This document shows positions 25,652-34,435 of a stretch of DNA of 64,000 nt, one piece after another. Position 1 is the stretch's first letter. Every line of letters starts with the position of its first letter. The DNA is from a bacterium ADurb.Bin236 (lineage in GTDB: Bacteria > UBP15 > UBA6099), in the NCBI GenBank assembly GCA_002069885.1, contig MWCD01000011.1, forward strand, positions 1 to 64,000, read 5' to 3'. The notes beneath the pieces are model-generated. The model was given only the letters and a program-made list of their open reading frames with translations, made no database searches and was not told the origin of the DNA. The position numbers and the translations under genes are program-made.

Positions 25652-26566
25652 ATGGCGAAAACGAAAACCGAGACACATGGAGCGGACGCGCGCGCGGCGG
25701 GCCGGATTGTGGACGCGCATGTCCATATTATCCCGCCGGAGCGGATGGCGGGGCTGATGCGTTGGATTCACCGCGCTTTCCCCGGCCACCCTGTCCCCGC
25801 AGATATCGACTGCGAAGGCGCTCTCGCGGACATCGAGGCGGGGGGCGCCCGCAGGTTCTTCAACATGGCGTATCCTCTCACGCCGGACGAGACGGACGCG
25901 CTGAACCGTTTCAATTTCGAGTTGACCCGCAAACTGCCGCAAGCCGTCGGCTGGGGTTCGCTCCACCCGGAGAACCCGGACCGCGCCGGGATAACCCGCA
26001 GATGCCTGTCCGAACAAGGTTTCATCGGGATGAAGTTCCACCCATTCGTTCAAAAGTTCTCGATATTCGACCAGAGGATGACGCCGGTGTATGAGACGCT
26101 CAGTGAGATGAAGCGCCCGCTGATTATCCACACCGGTTTCGACGAGTTTTACCGAACGTCGATGCCCGCGCGCGATGTAAGGCGGCTGATATCCTCTTAT
26201 CCTGACATGCCGCTGGTCATCTCCCACATGCTTTTTCCCGACATCGGCGGCGCGTTCGACATAATGGAAGAGTTCCCGTCCGCGCTGGGCGATTTGACCA
26301 ACGTGCCCGGCGCGTTGCGGCTCCTCGCGTTTTCTAAAGGCCTAGCGTTTCACGAGACGCCGGAAATGGCCGCTCTCGAAAAAAGAATCCCGGCGTTCGC
26401 GGACAGGTTGCTGTTCGGCTCCGACCATCCGGCGGGCATGGGCGGGTACGGCGAGATATACGGCGATTTCTTCAATATCCGGATGGCGGAGCGGGACAGG
26501 GAATCGATACTTCGCGGCAACGCGGAGGCCATTGTGGAGCGCTATCTTCCCGGCAGATGGGACTGA
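25652..26566 (+). CDS. Amidohydrolase-family TIM-barrel enzyme
   Basis: The 304-residue protein shows the metal-ligand pattern of the amidohydrolase-2 group: DAHVHII (HxH) at about residue 21, MKFHPF, IIHTGFDEF, VISHML and GSDHPAGMGG. This group hydrolyses or decarboxylates varied small acids and lactones; the substrate is not predictable here. An open frame extends upstream to about 25100, but that stretch overlaps two minus-strand genes. ATG 25652, downstream of a promoter-like sequence, is the likely start. The gene is 41 bases from a beta-glucuronidase-like gene, which may hint at a sugar-acid substrate. Confidence 0.8.
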   Translation: MAKTKTETHGADARAAGRIVDAHVHIIPPERMAGLMRWIHRAFPGHPVPADIDCEGALADIEAGGARRFFNMAYPLTPDETDALNRFNFELTRKLPQAVGWGSLHPENPDRAGITRRCLSEQGFIGMKFHPFVQKFSIFDQRMTPVYETLSEMKRPLIIHTGFDEFYRTSMPARDVRRLISSYPDMPLVISHMLFPDIGGAFDIMEEFPSALGDLTNVPGALRLLAFSKGLAFHETPEMAALEKRIPAFADRLLFGSDHPAGMGGYGEIYGDFFNIRMAERDRESILRGNAEAIVERYLPGRWD

Positions 26567-26607
26567 ACGGCAGCGGCGGATAAATTAAGGACGGAGAACA
26601 ATTCGCT

Positions 26608-28413
26608 ATGAAGATATCAATCGGAGGAATGTGGCGCGGCAGGCCTGACCCTTCGCGCATAGGCGAGAAAGAGGGCTGGTTCGCCGAGGAGAACAGCGGC
26701 GCGGGCGTGCCCGGATGGAGCGCCGCGAAAGTCCCCTCCTGCTGGAACTGCGACCCCAAGTTAGAGCGGTACGAAGGGACATTCTGGTACGCGACGGACT
26801 TTTCAGCGCCCGAAGACAGGCCCGCGCGCGAGACCGAAATTTACATCCGTTTCCTTGCCGCCAACTATCTATGCCGCGTGTGGCTCAACGGCGCGCCGCT
26901 CGGCGAGCACGAAGGCGGTTTCCTCCCGTTCGAGTTCAAGGCTCCGCCGGAATGTTTCGGCAGGGTCAACCGGCTTGTCGCGATGGTGGAGAATTTCCGC
27001 TCTCCACGAAGGATCCCCGGCGAGGTTTTCGACTGGTTCAACTATGGCGGAATAGTCAGGGATGTCGAGATTCACACTCGGTCCCCCCGCCGGTTCGACG
27101 CCGTCAGGATAACCACCGAACTGAGCGCAGGTGGAGGGGCGGTCGCGAGGATCGAATACTCCCGCAAATTCGCGTTCCCTTTCGATTGGCGGTTGACGGA
27201 CGCAGACGGCGCGGTCGTCGCTTCAGGCTCGGTGGAAAGCGCGTCGCCTGTCGGCAGCATCCGCATCAGCGTCGAAAACGCCAGACTGTGGAGTCCGGAC
27301 GACCCGCATCTGTACGCACTCGATCTGACTCCCCGCGAAGGCTCGGACGCCGACCCGTTCTCGGCGCGCGTGGGAATCCGCGAGATAAAAGCTGACGGCG
27401 CGAAGCTATTGCTTAACGGCAAACAGATAAAACTGCGCGGCGTCAGCCTCCACGAGGAGCAAGTCCCGCACGGGAGGTCGATGCCTCCGGAGCGGCGGCG
27501 CAGGGACGTCAGGGATATAAAGGCTCTGGGTTTCAACGCGCTGAGGACGGCTCACTACACGCACGACGAGGCTCTGCTCGACGCGGCGGACGAGGAGGGC
27601 CTTCTGGTTTTCGAGGAAATCCCCGTATATTGGGATTTGGATTACGCGAGCGAAAAACTGCGCGGGACAGCCGCCAAAATGACCAGAGACATGATATCGC
27701 GCGACTTCAATCATCCCTGCGTCATCCTGTGGTCGGTCGGCAACGAAGTCCCGGTCGAGAACCCCCGCTGCGACAGCCTGATGAGAGAGTTGATGGAGCT
27801 CGCGCGCGCCCTCGACCCGACGCGGCTCGCCTCCTACGTCTCCTGCCGGTTCATCTCGGACACCACCCGGCGCGCGTCCGACGTCTGCTGCGTCAACTGT
27901 TACGTCGGTTGGTACTACGGAGAAAAGAAGTCGCTCGCCCCGCTGTTGGAGATGACCCGCACGACCGCCCCTGACAAACCGTGGATCGTCACCGAGTTCG
28001 GCGCCTGCGCCAAGTTCGGATTCCGAAACGCCGCAAACGTCAAATTCTCCGAAGAGTTCCAGCGCGATTTCCTTTCCCACTATATCGCCGTCCTCAACGG
28101 CATGGACTGGATTTCGGGTTGGTTCATCTGGATTTACAGGGATTTCAAAAGCCCCATCCGGCTGAACAAATACCAGAAAGGTTTCAACCGCAAAGGCATA
28201 GTCAGCGAAGTGAACGAAAAGAAGATATCGGCGGAAGAAATGTCGAAGATAATCAGAGCGGAGAAGAAGACGCGGCCGCTCTCCGGAGCGGGATGGAAAG
28301 CCGGGCTTTGCGTCGCGCTCGAAAAGGCCGCGTTCGGGATTGCGATGCCGTTCATTTCGAAATCCCAGCGGGATCAGTACAATAAATATTACAGGCGGGA
28401 CGCGGAGCTGTAG
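26608..28413 (+). CDS. GH2 glycosidase, beta-glucuronidase-like
   Basis: The 601-residue enzyme has the glycoside hydrolase family 2 layout: an N-terminal jelly-roll (about 1-165, WNCDPKLERYEGTFWY), an Ig-like domain (about 170-265) and a catalytic TIM barrel. E380 in LWSVGNE is the predicted acid/base and E463 in WIVTEFGA the nucleophile. An N-x-K motif (N527, K529) in GFNRKGI sits where beta-glucuronidases hold the NxK pair that contacts the sugar carboxylate, so a glucuronide substrate is favoured over galactoside. The length matches E. coli GusA (603). There is no signal peptide, so it is cytosolic. It follows the amidohydrolase gene and precedes a small membrane-protein gene. Confidence 0.88.
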   Translation: MKISIGGMWRGRPDPSRIGEKEGWFAEENSGAGVPGWSAAKVPSCWNCDPKLERYEGTFWYATDFSAPEDRPARETEIYIRFLAANYLCRVWLNGAPLGEHEGGFLPFEFKAPPECFGRVNRLVAMVENFRSPRRIPGEVFDWFNYGGIVRDVEIHTRSPRRFDAVRITTELSAGGGAVARIEYSRKFAFPFDWRLTDADGAVVASGSVESASPVGSIRISVENARLWSPDDPHLYALDLTPREGSDADPFSARVGIREIKADGAKLLLNGKQIKLRGVSLHEEQVPHGRSMPPERRRRDVRDIKALGFNALRTAHYTHDEALLDAADEEGLLVFEEIPVYWDLDYASEKLRGTAAKMTRDMISRDFNHPCVILWSVGNEVPVENPRCDSLMRELMELARALDPTRLASYVSCRFISDTTRRASDVCCVNCYVGWYYGEKKSLAPLLEMTRTTAPDKPWIVTEFGACAKFGFRNAANVKFSEEFQRDFLSHYIAVLNGMDWISGWFIWIYRDFKSPIRLNKYQKGFNRKGIVSEVNEKKISAEEMSKIIRAEKKTRPLSGAGWKAGLCVALEKAAFGIAMPFISKSQRDQYNKYYRRDAEL

Positions 28414-28454
28414 AGTTTGCGAATGCCGACGCGCGCCGCCGGGAGGCGTCTGCC

Positions 28455-28835
28455 ATGAAATTGAGAACCATTGCGGGGCTTTACGCGATAGCCGTTTCTA
28501 TCTTTATGTTCTGGATATGGATGTATTTTGCGATAACGAACACCGTGCCGTTTTTCGAGGAGCGGCCGCTGGAGATGTCGCTCCACATAGCGGCGGAGAT
28601 GATGACGTGCATGGCGCTGCTGGCGGGCGGCATAGGGTTGCTGAAAAGCATATCATGGGGCCGTAGCGTTTATTTCCTCGGCATGGGCATGCTCGCGTAC
28701 GCGCTGGTGAACAGTCCGGGGATGTACGTCGAGAGCGGAATGACGCTGATGGCAGCAGTCTTCCCGCCATCTCTCATCGTTGCGGTCGTTTTTATTGTCG
28801 TTCCGTTGATAAAAATGGCAAAAGACGATTTCTGA
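28455..28835 (+). CDS. Small four-helix membrane protein, unknown function
   Basis: The 126-residue protein is almost wholly hydrophobic, with four predicted membrane helices (about 5-28, 45-65, 70-88, 95-120) and a short charged end (KMAKDDF). GGGAGG lies 9 bases before the ATG. It resembles uncharacterised integral membrane proteins of four helices and carries no catalytic motif. It sits between the GH2 gene (41 bases) and the metallo-beta-lactamase-fold gene (30 bases), so it is part of that run of genes. Confidence 0.7.
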   Translation: MKLRTIAGLYAIAVSIFMFWIWMYFAITNTVPFFEERPLEMSLHIAAEMMTCMALLAGGIGLLKSISWGRSVYFLGMGMLAYALVNSPGMYVESGMTLMAAVFPPSLIVAVVFIVVPLIKMAKDDF

Positions 28836-28865
28836 CGCCGGCGAACCGGATGCGGGAGCGGACTA

Positions 28866-29576
28866 ATGGAAATCATTCCGATTAAATATGGAAACCTGAT
28901 GGGGTCGCCGGACATGAAGGCGGCTTTGTTCGCGGCGGGAACATCCACCCCTGAGGCGGACGCCGTGTGGGACGACCTCGCGGCGATTAAAATCCGCATG
29001 GGCCAGAACGGGGCTTCAACCTCCCTGCTGATTAAGGAGAGCGGACATTCCTTGTTTCCGGCGGCGGTTGACCTGTCATTCATCTGCGCCGACCCGCAGA
29101 TGAGAGGCGAAAAATCCGTCGCCGCCGCGCTCGCCGCGCTAGAAACTCTGGGGATTGCCCCCGGAGATTTGAAAAGTCTTTTTGTTACACATTCCCACGC
29201 CGATCATTTTGATCCCCGGCTTCCGGCGCTGTTGCCGAACGCGCGCGTTTTCGCTCATCCCGATTCGCGCATCCCCGGAGCCGAACCTCTGGAAATGTCG
29301 TCGCTGCCCGCATGGATGTCCTGTCTGAACACGCCGGGGCACGGAACGCCCCATTGCAGCTACATATTCGACGCGCCGCAGTGGGACCTCGCCATCGCCG
29401 CCGCCGGAGACCTCGTCATGAGCCATGCCCACTACCTGAGCATGGGCAAGCCCCTTGCGTACGCAGACCCTGAAGCCGGGCGCGCCAGCGTCCGCGCGCT
29501 CCTCGCCGCCCTTTACGCCCGCAACCTCAAATACCGCATGATTATCCCCGGCCACGACATGCCTTTCTTCGTCTGA
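28866..29576 (+). CDS. Metallo-beta-lactamase-fold hydrolase
   Basis: The 236-residue protein has the metal-binding series of this fold: HSHADHFD (HxHxDH), a later histidine in NTPGHGTPHCS, an aspartate in AAGDLVMSHAH and a final IIPGHDMPF. The N-terminal half lacks the usual glyoxalase-type start but keeps the beta-hairpin TSLLIKESGHSLF. Members include lactonases, thioesterases and sulfur enzymes, and the substrate cannot be predicted. It is the last gene of the 25.6-29.6 kb run; a long intergenic stretch with palindromes follows. Confidence 0.85.
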   Translation: MEIIPIKYGNLMGSPDMKAALFAAGTSTPEADAVWDDLAAIKIRMGQNGASTSLLIKESGHSLFPAAVDLSFICADPQMRGEKSVAAALAALETLGIAPGDLKSLFVTHSHADHFDPRLPALLPNARVFAHPDSRIPGAEPLEMSSLPAWMSCLNTPGHGTPHCSYIFDAPQWDLAIAAAGDLVMSHAHYLSMGKPLAYADPEAGRASVRALLAALYARNLKYRMIIPGHDMPFFV

Positions 29577-29960
29577 CCATGAACGCAGAAGCGCAGTTTG
29601 AATCTTGATTAGCGGCCCCAGAAATAGCCGTTGCTGTTTTCTATACAGCCTCTTATATGCGTGAATAGCCTCTAATATATTGATAAAGAGTTAATATTTG
29701 CTAGGTGGCATACATAATATTGTTTTTGCCTATGCCTAAAGAACAGCTAAAAACAATGTGGTGCTTTAGACTGCGGCGATTCATCGCCGCTCTGCCTTTG
29801 CCGGGAATTCATTCCCGGCTCCAGTGTAGAGTGAGAACGCTGATTCCTGCCACCGTACCAAATTGTAAAGTGCTGATTTGGTATTCATATACTTTCAAAA
29901 GTTCTCCCCAATCAGCGATTCTGTGTTAAGATATTAAAAATAACGACCGTGGAGATAACG
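29577..29960. other. Intergenic stretch with palindromes and AT-rich DNA
   Basis: No credible gene. It holds an AT-rich section (29625-29770), the double palindrome at 29773-29819 and a second AT-rich section. The latter contains a possible extended -10 box TGT-TAAGAT (29924-29932) ahead of the gene at 29961; no -35 box is evident. Confidence 0.6.
29773..29819. repeat. REP-like pair of palindromes
   Basis: Two adjacent perfect palindromes: gcggcgat-tc-atcgccgc (29773-29790) and gccgggaat-tc-attcccggc (29800-29819), separated by nine bases. They share the style of the repeats at 4666-4687 and 30995-31071. Confidence 0.6.
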
Positions 29961-30944
29961 ATGAACGGCACAAGAACTCCCTGTATAGTTTGTAAAAACA
30001 CAGATGCTTCAACTATTCAAAGACCAAGAGAGAGCATGGTTAAATATAAATGTCCGACTTGCTCAGAATTTACATCCTCTATGACAATGGAAGCGATGTT
30101 AAAACACGAAGAAAACTATTCAGGCAAGAGACATATAATATCTGGATATATCAGAATTTTGCATGATATTTACAATGAAACATTCGACATGGATACAGCC
30201 TCAATTGAAAAGTTGTTGAACAATGAAGACCCAAGAATAATTGTTCCAAGAACCATCGACGACAAATTAAACATGATTTTGTTTTATATCAAAAGAAAAA
30301 CATCGTATCCATCAGAGAATGTAAAAATAAACAACCTTAACGATTATTCAATCTGTTTTGCAAAAAGCAAAAACGAATTCACATACTATCTTGACCATTT
30401 GAAAGAAAAAGGTTTAATAAGCTTGCAAAACGAAAATGGCAACCTGCGGACATATCATCTCACGATAAAAGGTTTCGACTATTTATCAAAGCTTCAAGAT
30501 TTTAACATCCATTCAAATAGATGCTTCGTCGCAATGAGCTTCAAGCCCGAATATGAAAATATTTATACTAAAGCAATTAAACCAGCTATTGAAAAAGCAA
30601 AGTATATGCCGATAAGAATCGACGAAGAGAATTCAAAGAAACCGGATATGGAGGTGAATATTGACGATAGATTGATTGCCGAAATAAGGATGTCAAGATT
30701 CATGGTTGCTGATTTCACAGGACAAAGCCTGAACGTATATTATGAAGCCGGATTTGCCTACGGACTGGGAATGAAAGTGATTAGGTGCTGCGAAATAAAC
30801 GCCATTAAGAATGGGGCTTTGCCTTTTGACACGAGAAATAGGGACCATCTTTCTTGGGAAGATGGGAAGGAAGAATTATTTCTTGATTCTCTTTACCATA
30901 GAATAGTCGCTCTTTTGGGTGAAGGAACCTTTAAGCCGGAATGA
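29961..30944 (+). CDS. Zinc-ribbon/winged-helix/TIR-like protein, probable defence
   Basis: The 327-residue protein has three parts. An N-terminal zinc ribbon (CIVC at about 8-11 and CPTC about residue 32) comes first. A middle winged-helix-like region follows (about 140-180; LDHLKEKGLISLQNENG). The C-terminal domain, from about residue 190, has CFVAMSF, IDDRLIAEIRMSRFMVADFTG and VYYEAGFAYGLGMKVI, a pattern of TIR/nucleoside 2-deoxyribosyltransferase-like folds. E in YYEAGFA is the likely catalytic acid. Such domains cleave nucleosides or NAD+ and often act in stress or phage defence. GGAG lies 6 bases before the ATG. The gene is strongly AT-rich, stands alone and lies between REP-like palindromes, suggesting horizontal acquisition. 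The defence role is inferred. Confidence 0.7.
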   Translation: MNGTRTPCIVCKNTDASTIQRPRESMVKYKCPTCSEFTSSMTMEAMLKHEENYSGKRHIISGYIRILHDIYNETFDMDTASIEKLLNNEDPRIIVPRTIDDKLNMILFYIKRKTSYPSENVKINNLNDYSICFAKSKNEFTYYLDHLKEKGLISLQNENGNLRTYHLTIKGFDYLSKLQDFNIHSNRCFVAMSFKPEYENIYTKAIKPAIEKAKYMPIRIDEENSKKPDMEVNIDDRLIAEIRMSRFMVADFTGQSLNVYYEAGFAYGLGMKVIRCCEINAIKNGALPFDTRNRDHLSWEDGKEELFLDSLYHRIVALLGEGTFKPE

Positions 30945-30994
30945 TACAATAACTCTTCGTGTCAGGCGGCAAACGCAATAAATGCATTTGATTC

Positions 30995-31071
30995 GTAGGG
31001 GCGATTCGCTGAATCGCCCTTCCTGTCCCGCGACGCGTTTTCATCAGGGCGACCCACCGGGTCGCCCCTAC
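30995..31071. repeat. REPIN-like composite inverted repeat
   Basis: The 77-bp element is bounded by gtaggggcga and tcgcccctac. It contains two perfect inner hairpins, gggcgattc-gct-gaatcgccc (30998-31019) and gggcgaccc-acc-gggtcgccc (31047-31067). Two REP units in opposite orientation are the REPIN form; no RAYT transposase gene is in the window. Confidence 0.65.
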
Positions 31072-31183
31072 AATTTGCCTGCAAATTCTACGATGTCCCG
31101 GTTTTCGTTAATATGTCACATGCTCGCATCGCGACTTTTGTTCTAACTCTAATACTGGCAATAGAGGGAATGATGGTGATTCT

Positions 31184-31212
31184 TAATACCCACAAAGACA
31201 CGAAGGCGCAAT
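31184..31212 (-). repeat. Dispersed CGCCTTnGTGTCT motif, copy 1
   Basis: On the minus strand it reads aattgcgccttcgtgtcttt followed by gtgggtattaa. It matches the direct copies at 62777-62802 and 62831-62855 in more than 20 positions. Confidence 0.5.
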
Positions 31213-31231
31213 TATAGCGAAGGGTTTGGGG

Positions 31232-32335
31232 TTAGGGTAGCCAGAGGGGGGGGGAAGCGGCGGCGGAGGCTCCGACTATGGCGGGGAAGGGCGGGGTGTC
31301 CTTGTCGGACAATTTTACCCAGATGTTTCCCAGATATGTGAAGACGAAAGAATCGTCGTCCCGGCCCCATGCTAGGGAATCAAACTGTATGGCCGCGCCT
31401 GCGGGCGATTTAAAAGCGTTTTTCGATGTTTCTCCGGAAGCGACGTCCGCGACGTAAAACAAACCGTCGGCGGAACGCTCGTCGTAAACGAGAATTTTTT
31501 TGCCGGTGGGTGAAAAGCTGAATGCCGCGCCCCGCATCGCCGCGAAAGACGGCGTTCCTCCGTTTTCATCCGATGGCCTCAACGGAATGGAAACGCTTGA
31601 TACGCCGCCGCCGGAAGGGGCGGCGCGGTCGAAGCACAGCCGGGAAGAGCCGTCTCCCGGCGGGCATTTTTTGAGAGCCACCCACAGCGAACCGTCTGCG
31701 GGATTCCACGCGGCGGAATGAAAGTCGGAGGTCAGCCGGGGAGCGAAAGACGAACCGTCGGAAGTATTGATAATCAGCAACTTGCGTTCCAAGTTCGAGA
31801 GCGAGATTAGGACTATGGCGGCGGCGGACGCGTCGGGCGACAGCGCCGGGCGGGCGAGAGCGTCCGGCGTTGAGTAAACCGCCCTCGGTTTTTCCTGCGA
31901 AAAATTGTAGATAGAGAGTTTAGAGACAGTCGCGCCGCGGTCGATGAAGGCCAGAGCGCCGCCGGAATGAGCGGCGGACGGCTGAGCGCCCGGAAAGAGC
32001 GCGGAGACTCCGGTCTCGGCTGGCCTAGAACGAGACAGCGTCCGACCTTCCGACTCGAACACGATTTCGCCTTTGATTTTTTTCCGCAGATCGAACAGCG
32101 TTGATGCGCTGAATCCTGTTTCGTCTGAATGGATGTCCGCCATGCCGGCGAGCATTTCGACTAGTTCCTCGGAAGGAAGCGGCAGGGGGGACAGAGACCA
32201 TTCTGCGGCGGGGAGAGAAATGAGCGCGGGGCGGTCCGCTTCTTCGGCGGCAAAGGCGCTGGAACACGCGAACCCGGCGCCGATCACAGCCGCAAGCGCG
32301 AGCGCGATGATGTGTTTTCCGGATGCGAGAGCCAC
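31232..32335 (-). CDS. Secreted TolB/WD40-like beta-propeller protein
   Basis: The 367-residue protein begins with a signal peptide (ending AFA-AE, about residue 30) and continues with WD40-like propeller repeats of the TolB/DPP-IV type: RPALSPDASAAAIVLISL, AFSFSPTGKKILVYDER and DSLAWGRDDDSFVFTYLG. It should act in the periplasm. The start is GTG with GGAGG about 5 bases upstream. The gene begins 25 bases after the next gene's stop (32361-33671), giving a two-gene operon. A nine-base C-run (31246-31254) near the 3' end encodes the last residues and could slip, changing only the tail. Confidence 0.7.
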   Translation of the reverse strand: MALASGKHIIALALAAVIGAGFACSSAFAAEEADRPALISLPAAEWSLSPLPLPSEELVEMLAGMADIHSDETGFSASTLFDLRKKIKGEIVFESEGRTLSRSRPAETGVSALFPGAQPSAAHSGGALAFIDRGATVSKLSIYNFSQEKPRAVYSTPDALARPALSPDASAAAIVLISLSNLERKLLIINTSDGSSFAPRLTSDFHSAAWNPADGSLWVALKKCPPGDGSSRLCFDRAAPSGGGVSSVSIPLRPSDENGGTPSFAAMRGAAFSFSPTGKKILVYDERSADGLFYVADVASGETSKNAFKSPAGAAIQFDSLAWGRDDDSFVFTYLGNIWVKLSDKDTPPFPAIVGASAAASPPLWLP

Positions 32336-32360
32336 GCGCGCCTCCGGGACCGAAGCCCCG

Positions 32361-33671
32361 TCAGAACATTGTCACTGTGTTTGCGATCATCTTGTATTCG
32401 GGGAATATCCTAGCGAAATCCGGTTCGAGGCTGTTAAAAGAAATTATGTACTCGATGCCGTTTGATATGACGATAATCATGTATTGTTTTGAGACGAGTT
32501 TGGACGGCTGGGCGTCGGGGCCGGAGCCGCCGGGCGCGGTCGTTTTGATGATATTCGCGTATTCGTGCGTCGAGATAATCTCCTGAGCCGGCAACCCCTG
32601 ATGCGTGATGGCTTTGCGGCTGGCGATGTTGTATCCCGCGGACATTAGCATTTGGACGCTGTTTTCGATGTGGGCCTCGACGGACATCGAGGCGGAAGAA
32701 GCGGAGAGAGAGCGGCAGACGATGTTAAGACCGGAGCCTGAGCCGGGGTCGGGGGGGGATTTTTCGATGGCAAGGTGGAGCGAGGTTTGAGATTTGCGGA
32801 CGGAGTAGCGCCACGACGCGTCCGGCTTGCGCGCAGAGAACCGCCAGTGATAGTCGATATACAGGTTTTCGTCCGCCTCCGTCGCCGCCGGAGGGGTCAG
32901 AGGATTGCCCCCGCCGCCGGGCTGATACGCAGGCTGGGGCAGCGCGCGGTCGATGTACAGCAGCCTGTGCAACTCACGGAACTTCTCGTGTGACACGACC
33001 GATTTCACATCGCCCTTCTCATACGCCGAAAGGATATCTTTGACCCCGTCGAAACCGGGGCCGAGTTCGACAGACTTTCGGAAGTGCCTTAACGCCATTT
33101 TCTCGAACCGTTCGGCGCCTTCTTCCGAGACGCCCTTCATGTTGTTCCTCAGCCGGTCGTATCCCACGCCGATTAGGAAAGAGATGTCCGCCATCGCGGA
33201 GCCTGAAAGCCCTTCGGCCTTTTCCGCCGCCCGGATAGCTGCGTTGAAATAGTAGTCAACTCGCTCCACGCAGTCGAAACTGAAACCGGAAGGGTTGGTG
33301 GCTGAGGAAAGCTGGAGCGCGGCGGACACCGGGCAGATGTCGATGTAGCTGTACGCTATCGCCACGAGGAAAAGAACGCGGTCTTTCGCGTTGGGAACCG
33401 TCTTGACGACCATTTCGAGGTTGGCGAACGCGCGGTGCGCCCGCGCGATGGTCTCCATGTTTCCGTCAGCCGTTCCTTTGAGAGCTATTCCGTTCACATA
33501 TTCGATTTCGCGCGCGACGTCCTCCGAGCGGGGAACCTGCGCCCCGGCGTAAGCGGCGAAAACGACCGCCAGCGCCAAGCACGCGCAGAGCGTCCGCGCG
33601 CCCGCCGCAAAGCGGCGCGCTTCCCGCGCGGGAGCGCCTTTCATGTATGTCCGACAACTGCGTTTCAGCAT
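32361..33671 (-). CDS. Secreted protein with helical repeats and PsbP/DcrB-like domain
   Basis: After a signal peptide (hydrophobic core about 24-43, ending AGA-Q) comes a helical, TPR-like region (about 50-230; FEKMALRHFRKSVELGPGF). A Pro/Gly linker and a C-terminal domain follow (about 300-436; ASRKAITHQGLPAQEI, KQYMIIVISNGIEYIISF, FPEYKMIANTVTMF). The last block resembles the PsbP/MOG1/DcrB fold, used by small envelope proteins to bind partners. A start ten codons later (33644) is also possible. It is the first gene of an operon with the propeller gene 31232-32335, behind the promoter at 33713-33741. Confidence 0.65.
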   Translation of the reverse strand: MLKRSCRTYMKGAPAREARRFAAGARTLCACLALAVVFAAYAGAQVPRSEDVAREIEYVNGIALKGTADGNMETIARAHRAFANLEMVVKTVPNAKDRVLFLVAIAYSYIDICPVSAALQLSSATNPSGFSFDCVERVDYYFNAAIRAAEKAEGLSGSAMADISFLIGVGYDRLRNNMKGVSEEGAERFEKMALRHFRKSVELGPGFDGVKDILSAYEKGDVKSVVSHEKFRELHRLLYIDRALPQPAYQPGGGGNPLTPPAATEADENLYIDYHWRFSARKPDASWRYSVRKSQTSLHLAIEKSPPDPGSGSGLNIVCRSLSASSASMSVEAHIENSVQMLMSAGYNIASRKAITHQGLPAQEIISTHEYANIIKTTAPGGSGPDAQPSKLVSKQYMIIVISNGIEYIISFNSLEPDFARIFPEYKMIANTVTMF

Positions 33672-33712
33672 TTCAGTCGCGCGTCCTTATATATCCCGCA
33701 TAATCGAGATTC

Positions 33713-33741
33713 ATTCTAAAATAAACAAATAGATTTTACAA
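33713..33741 (-). promoter_or_regulatory. Sigma70-type promoter of the PsbP-like/propeller operon
   Basis: On the minus strand TTGTAA (33736-33741), a 17-bp spacer and TAGAAT (33713-33718). Both hexamers and the spacing are identical to those of the rplU promoter at 51495-51523. Confidence 0.6.
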
Positions 33742-33943
33742 TTGCCGAACAAACCCCGGCCGGGCAGAAATCAGGAAGAAAGTGGTTATATGGCTAACTG
33801 GGAGACCGCCGGTATACATGGGATAGGTTTTGATGATGTGACGTTGAAAGGGATGGGAGGGGGCTGAAGTGGCGGCATTGTTGCGGGAGGCAGAGCCGCA
33901 TTCGGGACATGTTTCGGAATATGAGAGCGCGGCGGCGCGGCGC

Positions 33944-34435
33944 TCAGATTCTTTTCTGAAACAGAGCTATGTCGAAATCTTCGCCGAACTTGCGTCCCGC
34001 GTTGCGTATGCGGCCCGCTTCTTCAAAACCGTTTCTTTCATGGAAGCGAATGCTCGGTTCATTCTTGGAAGAAACGCTTGCCACCAAGTTGTCAACTCCG
34101 GCGAGTTTGGCGTCCGCGGACATCCTATCGAGGAGCGCTTTACCCAATCTATTGCGGGTGTGTTCAGGGTCTAAAAAGTATGTGACTTCTGCGGTTCTTT
34201 TTACAGCGTCTCCGGGATGAAATTTCTTTAGCAACGCGAAGCCGATAGCCCGGTTGTTTTCGCCCTCCGCGCAGTACGCGCAAATGATATCCGGACCGTT
34301 CAGCAGAAGATTGAAGCGCTCTTCAGGCCATATCGTGGATGAATAAGCGGCAAAGCTGTTTTCAACGTAATGCGAAAATATTCTGATTACATCCGCTTTG
34401 TGTTTCAATTCCAGTTTCACGATGTTAAAATCCAT
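33944..34435 (-). CDS. GNAT-family N-acetyltransferase
   Basis: The 163-residue protein has the GNAT fold order. Acetyl-CoA pyrophosphate loop residues lie in LDPEHTRNRLGKALLDRM (R/Q-x-x-G-x-A type) and the C-terminal motif is SIRFHERNGFEEAGRIRNAG. It is closest in style to phosphinothricin/RimI-like acetyltransferases. The substrate is unknown; the family acetylates small amines, antibiotics or protein N-termini. GGAGG is 6 bases before the ATG. It stands alone between long intergenic stretches. Confidence 0.88.
   Translation of the reverse strand: MDFNIVKLELKHKADVIRIFSHYVENSFAAYSSTIWPEERFNLLLNGPDIICAYCAEGENNRAIGFALLKKFHPGDAVKRTAEVTYFLDPEHTRNRLGKALLDRMSADAKLAGVDNLVASVSSKNEPSIRFHERNGFEEAGRIRNAGRKFGEDFDIALFQKRI

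Noticed and set aside
29705-29929. 74-codon plus-strand ORF
   Set aside because: It runs across the palindromic repeat, has no ribosome site and has no protein-like composition.
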